Part shown: positions 61,649 through 64,000 of the stretch, piece by piece
How the letters are laid out: the number at the start of each line of letters is the position of its first letter
How positions within the stretch are numbered: position 1 is the first letter of the stretch
Assembly (NCBI GenBank): GCA_945643635.1
Contig: CALZFC010000270.1
Coordinates: forward strand, 2,277,501-2,341,500
Origin: Allodiplogaster sudhausi
Lineage: Eukaryota > Nematoda > Chromadorea > Rhabditida > Diplogasteridae
Direction: 5' to 3'
Length of the DNA: 64,000 nt
Notes under the pieces: generated by a model
Database searches by the model: none
What the model was told of the DNA's origin: nothing
What the model saw: the letters and a program-made list of their open reading frames with translations, nothing else
Made by a program: the position numbers and the translations under genes

Positions 61649-61650
61649 AG
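61645..61650 (+). terminator. AATAAA overlapping the stop codon
   Basis: The canonical poly(A) hexamer AATAAA includes the TAA stop at 61646-61648. If used, the 3' UTR would be only 10-20 nt. No other AATAAA is seen in the next 100 bases. Confidence 0.4.
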
Positions 61651-61837
61651 ATCTTTCATTTGATTGCGATCTTGTTACTGATTATTTTCAATACTAAAAC
61701 GATAAGCTTACAGGGATAAAGTTGTAATCAGTTCCATGATACTTCTTTTCTGCAAAAACACAACAAAGATCTACGCTGTCCGTTGACCTTTTCGCCGCTC
61801 GTTCCCTCTTGCTCTCTCTCTCCTCTCTCTCTCTCTC

Positions 61838-61881
<44 letters not shown>

Positions 61882-62062
61882 CCTCTCGCACATTCTCTTT
61901 AGCTCACTTCCCTCTCTTTTTCTTCCATACTTGTCAATTCGTCCTTTTTGACCCGCTTATTCAGACTTATCTTCACTGCCCGTCTTGTCATTGCGCGACT
62001 AGCGGGGCATCTTGTCGCTCTCTTTCTCTCTTCCTATCATTTTCCTTCTCCTCACTCTCCTT

Positions 62063-62104
<42 letters not shown>

Positions 62105-62133
62105 TTCTGCACTTTCTCTCTTCTTCTGTCTGA

Positions 62134-62182
<49 letters not shown>

Positions 62183-62251
62183 CTTTCTCTCTTCTTCTGT
62201 CTAAACCTCTCTCTCTCTCTCTCTGCACTTTCTCTCTTCTTCTGTCTAAAC

Positions 62252-62282
<31 letters not shown>

Positions 62283-62793
62283 TCTCTATCTTCCTCCTCG
62301 TCGCCTTCACTCCCACTCAATATCTATCTTTCTTGCTCTCTGTCTCTCTCTCTCGCTATATCTATTCCTATCTCTCTACCTTTCTCTCTTATTCTCTATC
62401 TATCCTTCCCTCTATATTATTCATTCGTATCCTCTCATTGACCCACTACTCTCACTAACAACACCGCATAGTCCCGTTATAATATATAACGCGCCCGCCT
62501 GCCAATTCCAACCTGTCGCACTACGATTTGAATTGTAGCGGCGGGAAGGTGCCAAGCCCAACCTCTCCATCTAGTTCTTCTTGTTCTTAGAATTGGCAAA
62601 AAAGGACTTTGTTCTGATTTGTCATCTTAATTTGACATTCTTTTTTTTGTGTTTCTTGTGTCTCTTGTTTAGTCGTCTGCTCTTTCTGCTCTAAAAAGAG
62701 TGTTCTGATTCGTCATCTTAATTTGACATTCTTCTTTGTGTTTCTTGTTTACTCTGCTCTTTCTGCTCTAAGAAGAGCGAGCATTGAGCGGGC
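61650..62793. repeat. CT microsatellite region and a direct duplication upstream of the last gene
   Basis: CT tracts lie at 61810-61880 and 62060-62290. The latter contains a 40-50 bp unit (CTGCACTTTCTCTCTTCTTC + TGTCTAAACCTCTCTC) repeated three times. At 62610-62660 and 62698-62745 the segment GTTCTGATT(T/C)GTCATCTTAATTTGACATTC is directly duplicated just upstream of the next gene. Confidence 0.75.
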
Positions 62794-63806
62794 ATGGATC
62801 GCGGCCGCCTTCCAGCGCGGGTCGCCGCCATGGAAAGTCAGGGCCTCTGCTCGAGCGAGGAATCAAGAACGGTTTATAATTATCCTTTTTTTTAAAGCTC
62901 TTTCTTCTTGGTTTGTTAGCTGTTTCCCAAGTTGCAATCTAATAAGATTCTGGTTAGAAACGCGTGGATACCGGGAATTTTTGAGCTTTTCTTTTTACTC
63001 ATAATCTTCTTGAATCCTATTCTTATATTTTTAATATGCGAAGAATTGTTATTAGACGAAGTTTTAAACGAGAGTCTTTCCAGATCATGGCCATCTACTC
63101 ACAGCAGCAACAGTTGGAGGCACGCGGAAAGATGGTCAACTTGCTTATCGCAGGTTGGTTACTTTTCAAAAAGCAATATGCCAGAGTATTGTTAGAATTA
63201 ATAGGGATTAAAAAAAATTCCATTAAAATTTCCCGCGCAAATTCTTTTAAATGCTTATTTATTTATATTGAGCAAGTTTCTCCTATAGCTCAAGCCGAAA
63301 CGATCGAGTCCCTCGCTCGCGTCCGCGCCAAGTACGACGCGGCCGACGCGCTGAATGCCACTATGCAGGCGCAAGTCATGACGCAAGAGCGACTCCTCGC
63401 GTCCGTTCCATTGATTGATTCAATTCAAATCGCTCTAACACGTTGCCCGAGTAAAAAATAGCCCATGTTTTCATGTGATTGTCATAATATTTGATGATCG
63501 TTGAAATATCATTTCCCCTATCATTTCATCCATCTCACACCATCTCTTTTCCCTTTTCCCCCTTTTTTCGTCTTAAAAAATACATTAGAGTACGCCGCTA
63601 CTTTATGCTATTATGACATGCTAAATCTGCTATTTTGGAAACTAAATAGTGTTTTCTTATTATTAAAGATCATGTGACAACTGAATGTTCATGATGTAAA
63701 AGTTTGCTTATCGATCGATTCTGCTTTATTCCCCCAATGTCATTGCAGGGAAAAGGAGCAGAGCATCCGCACGCTCTCCGCGCAGCTCAACGACGCAAGA
63801 ACTACG
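62794..63806 (+). CDS. 5' end of a coiled-coil protein gene (partial, leaves window)
   Basis: Four exons in phase: 62794-62871, 63084-63153, 63289-63400, 63749-63806, followed by a GTTAGA donor. The predicted start MDRGRLPARVAAMESQG leads to a Gln-rich then heptad-like region (QQQQLEARGKMVNLLIA; AETIESLARVRAKYDAADAL; LLAEKEQSIRTLSAQLNDAR) typical of coiled coils. The exon 3 donor is an unusual GC|GTCCGT, chosen because it alone gives phase with exon 4. The family cannot be named from this fragment. An in-frame ATG at codon 13 is an alternative start. Confidence 0.6.
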
Positions 63807-64000
63807 GTTAGACTATGATCAAGATATCGTAACCTCCCCTCCCACTAAGATCAAGATACCGTAACCGCCATCCCCCCCCTCCACGGCATGTTCTCTCGAG
63901 ATGAGACCCCATCCGTTGAAGTGAGACTCCATCCCTTGAGGTGTGGGGAACCGTTCACTTGAGGTGAGGGGGGCCCTTCTCTTAAGGTAGGACCCCTATT
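63807..64000 (+). other. Start of intron 4 of the coiled-coil gene
   Basis: Intron sequence with short degenerate direct repeats (GATCAAGATAYCGTAACC twice; CCATCC(G/C)TTGA and CTTGAGGTG). No exon is seen before the window ends. Confidence 0.5.

Noticed and set aside
60748..61659. Minus-strand 303-residue Ser/Leu/Pro frame
   Set aside because: It is antisense to the R/E/G-rich last exon. The plus strand joins in phase to four upstream exons starting with a signal peptide.
1..64000. tRNA, rRNA, CRISPR array, bacterial operon or phage features
   Set aside because: No tRNA B-box/TψC-like arm with matching acceptor stem, no rRNA-like sequence and no spaced identical repeats were seen. Spliced nematode-type genes rule out a prokaryotic origin.

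Overview
This window is nuclear DNA from an animal, almost certainly a nematode. Genes are split into many small exons (about 50-280 nt), with GT-AG and occasional GC-AG introns. Start codons sit 0-18 nt behind acceptor-like sites that have no visible upstream exon, as expected with spliced-leader trans-splicing. Two encoded domains are nematode-type: an EGL-18/ELT-6-type GATA finger and tandem DB modules. Many small exons fit a diplogastrid-like worm, but that is inference. Exons are GC-rich and introns AT-rich. Both introns and intergenic DNA are saturated with (CT)n/(GA)n microsatellites, so most long open frames (S/L or R/E alternation) are artefacts. Gene models were spliced by hand and every internal junction keeps reading phase.

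Layout. 1-1728: CT-rich upstream DNA. 1729-11444 (+): GATA transcription factor, 11 exons, 589 aa. 11445-14409: intergenic. 14410-21871 (-): signal-peptide or anchored protein ending in two DB modules, 17 exons (one tentative), about 1153 aa. 21872-29600: minisatellite, then microsatellite-filled DNA with no supported gene. 29600-35254: an island nearly free of microsatellites, holding a decayed minus-strand gene (31650-33345) and a 1.6-kb foldback element (33634-35254). 35255-40009: CT-rich DNA. 40028-54309 (+): 31-exon gene with signal peptide, one C-type lectin-like domain and a long acidic Lys/Glu-rich tail, about 1287 aa. 54310-55955: a 23-bp minisatellite and coding-like remnants. 55956-58107 (-): four-TM membrane protein, 184 aa, 6 exons. 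59339-61648 (+): secreted Pro-rich then Arg/Glu/Gly-rich protein, 451 aa, partly built from GA-type repeats. 62794-63806 (+, runs off the window): 5' end of a coiled-coil gene.

The genes do not form an obvious pathway. One encodes a nuclear transcription factor, three encode secretory or membrane products (DB-module, lectin-like and R/E-rich proteins), one a small multi-pass membrane protein and one a coiled-coil protein. The most unusual features are tandemly duplicated 3' splice-site regions in the GATA gene, microsatellites lying against splice sites and entering coding exons, the large foldback element, and several short inverted-repeat families in introns of the lectin gene.
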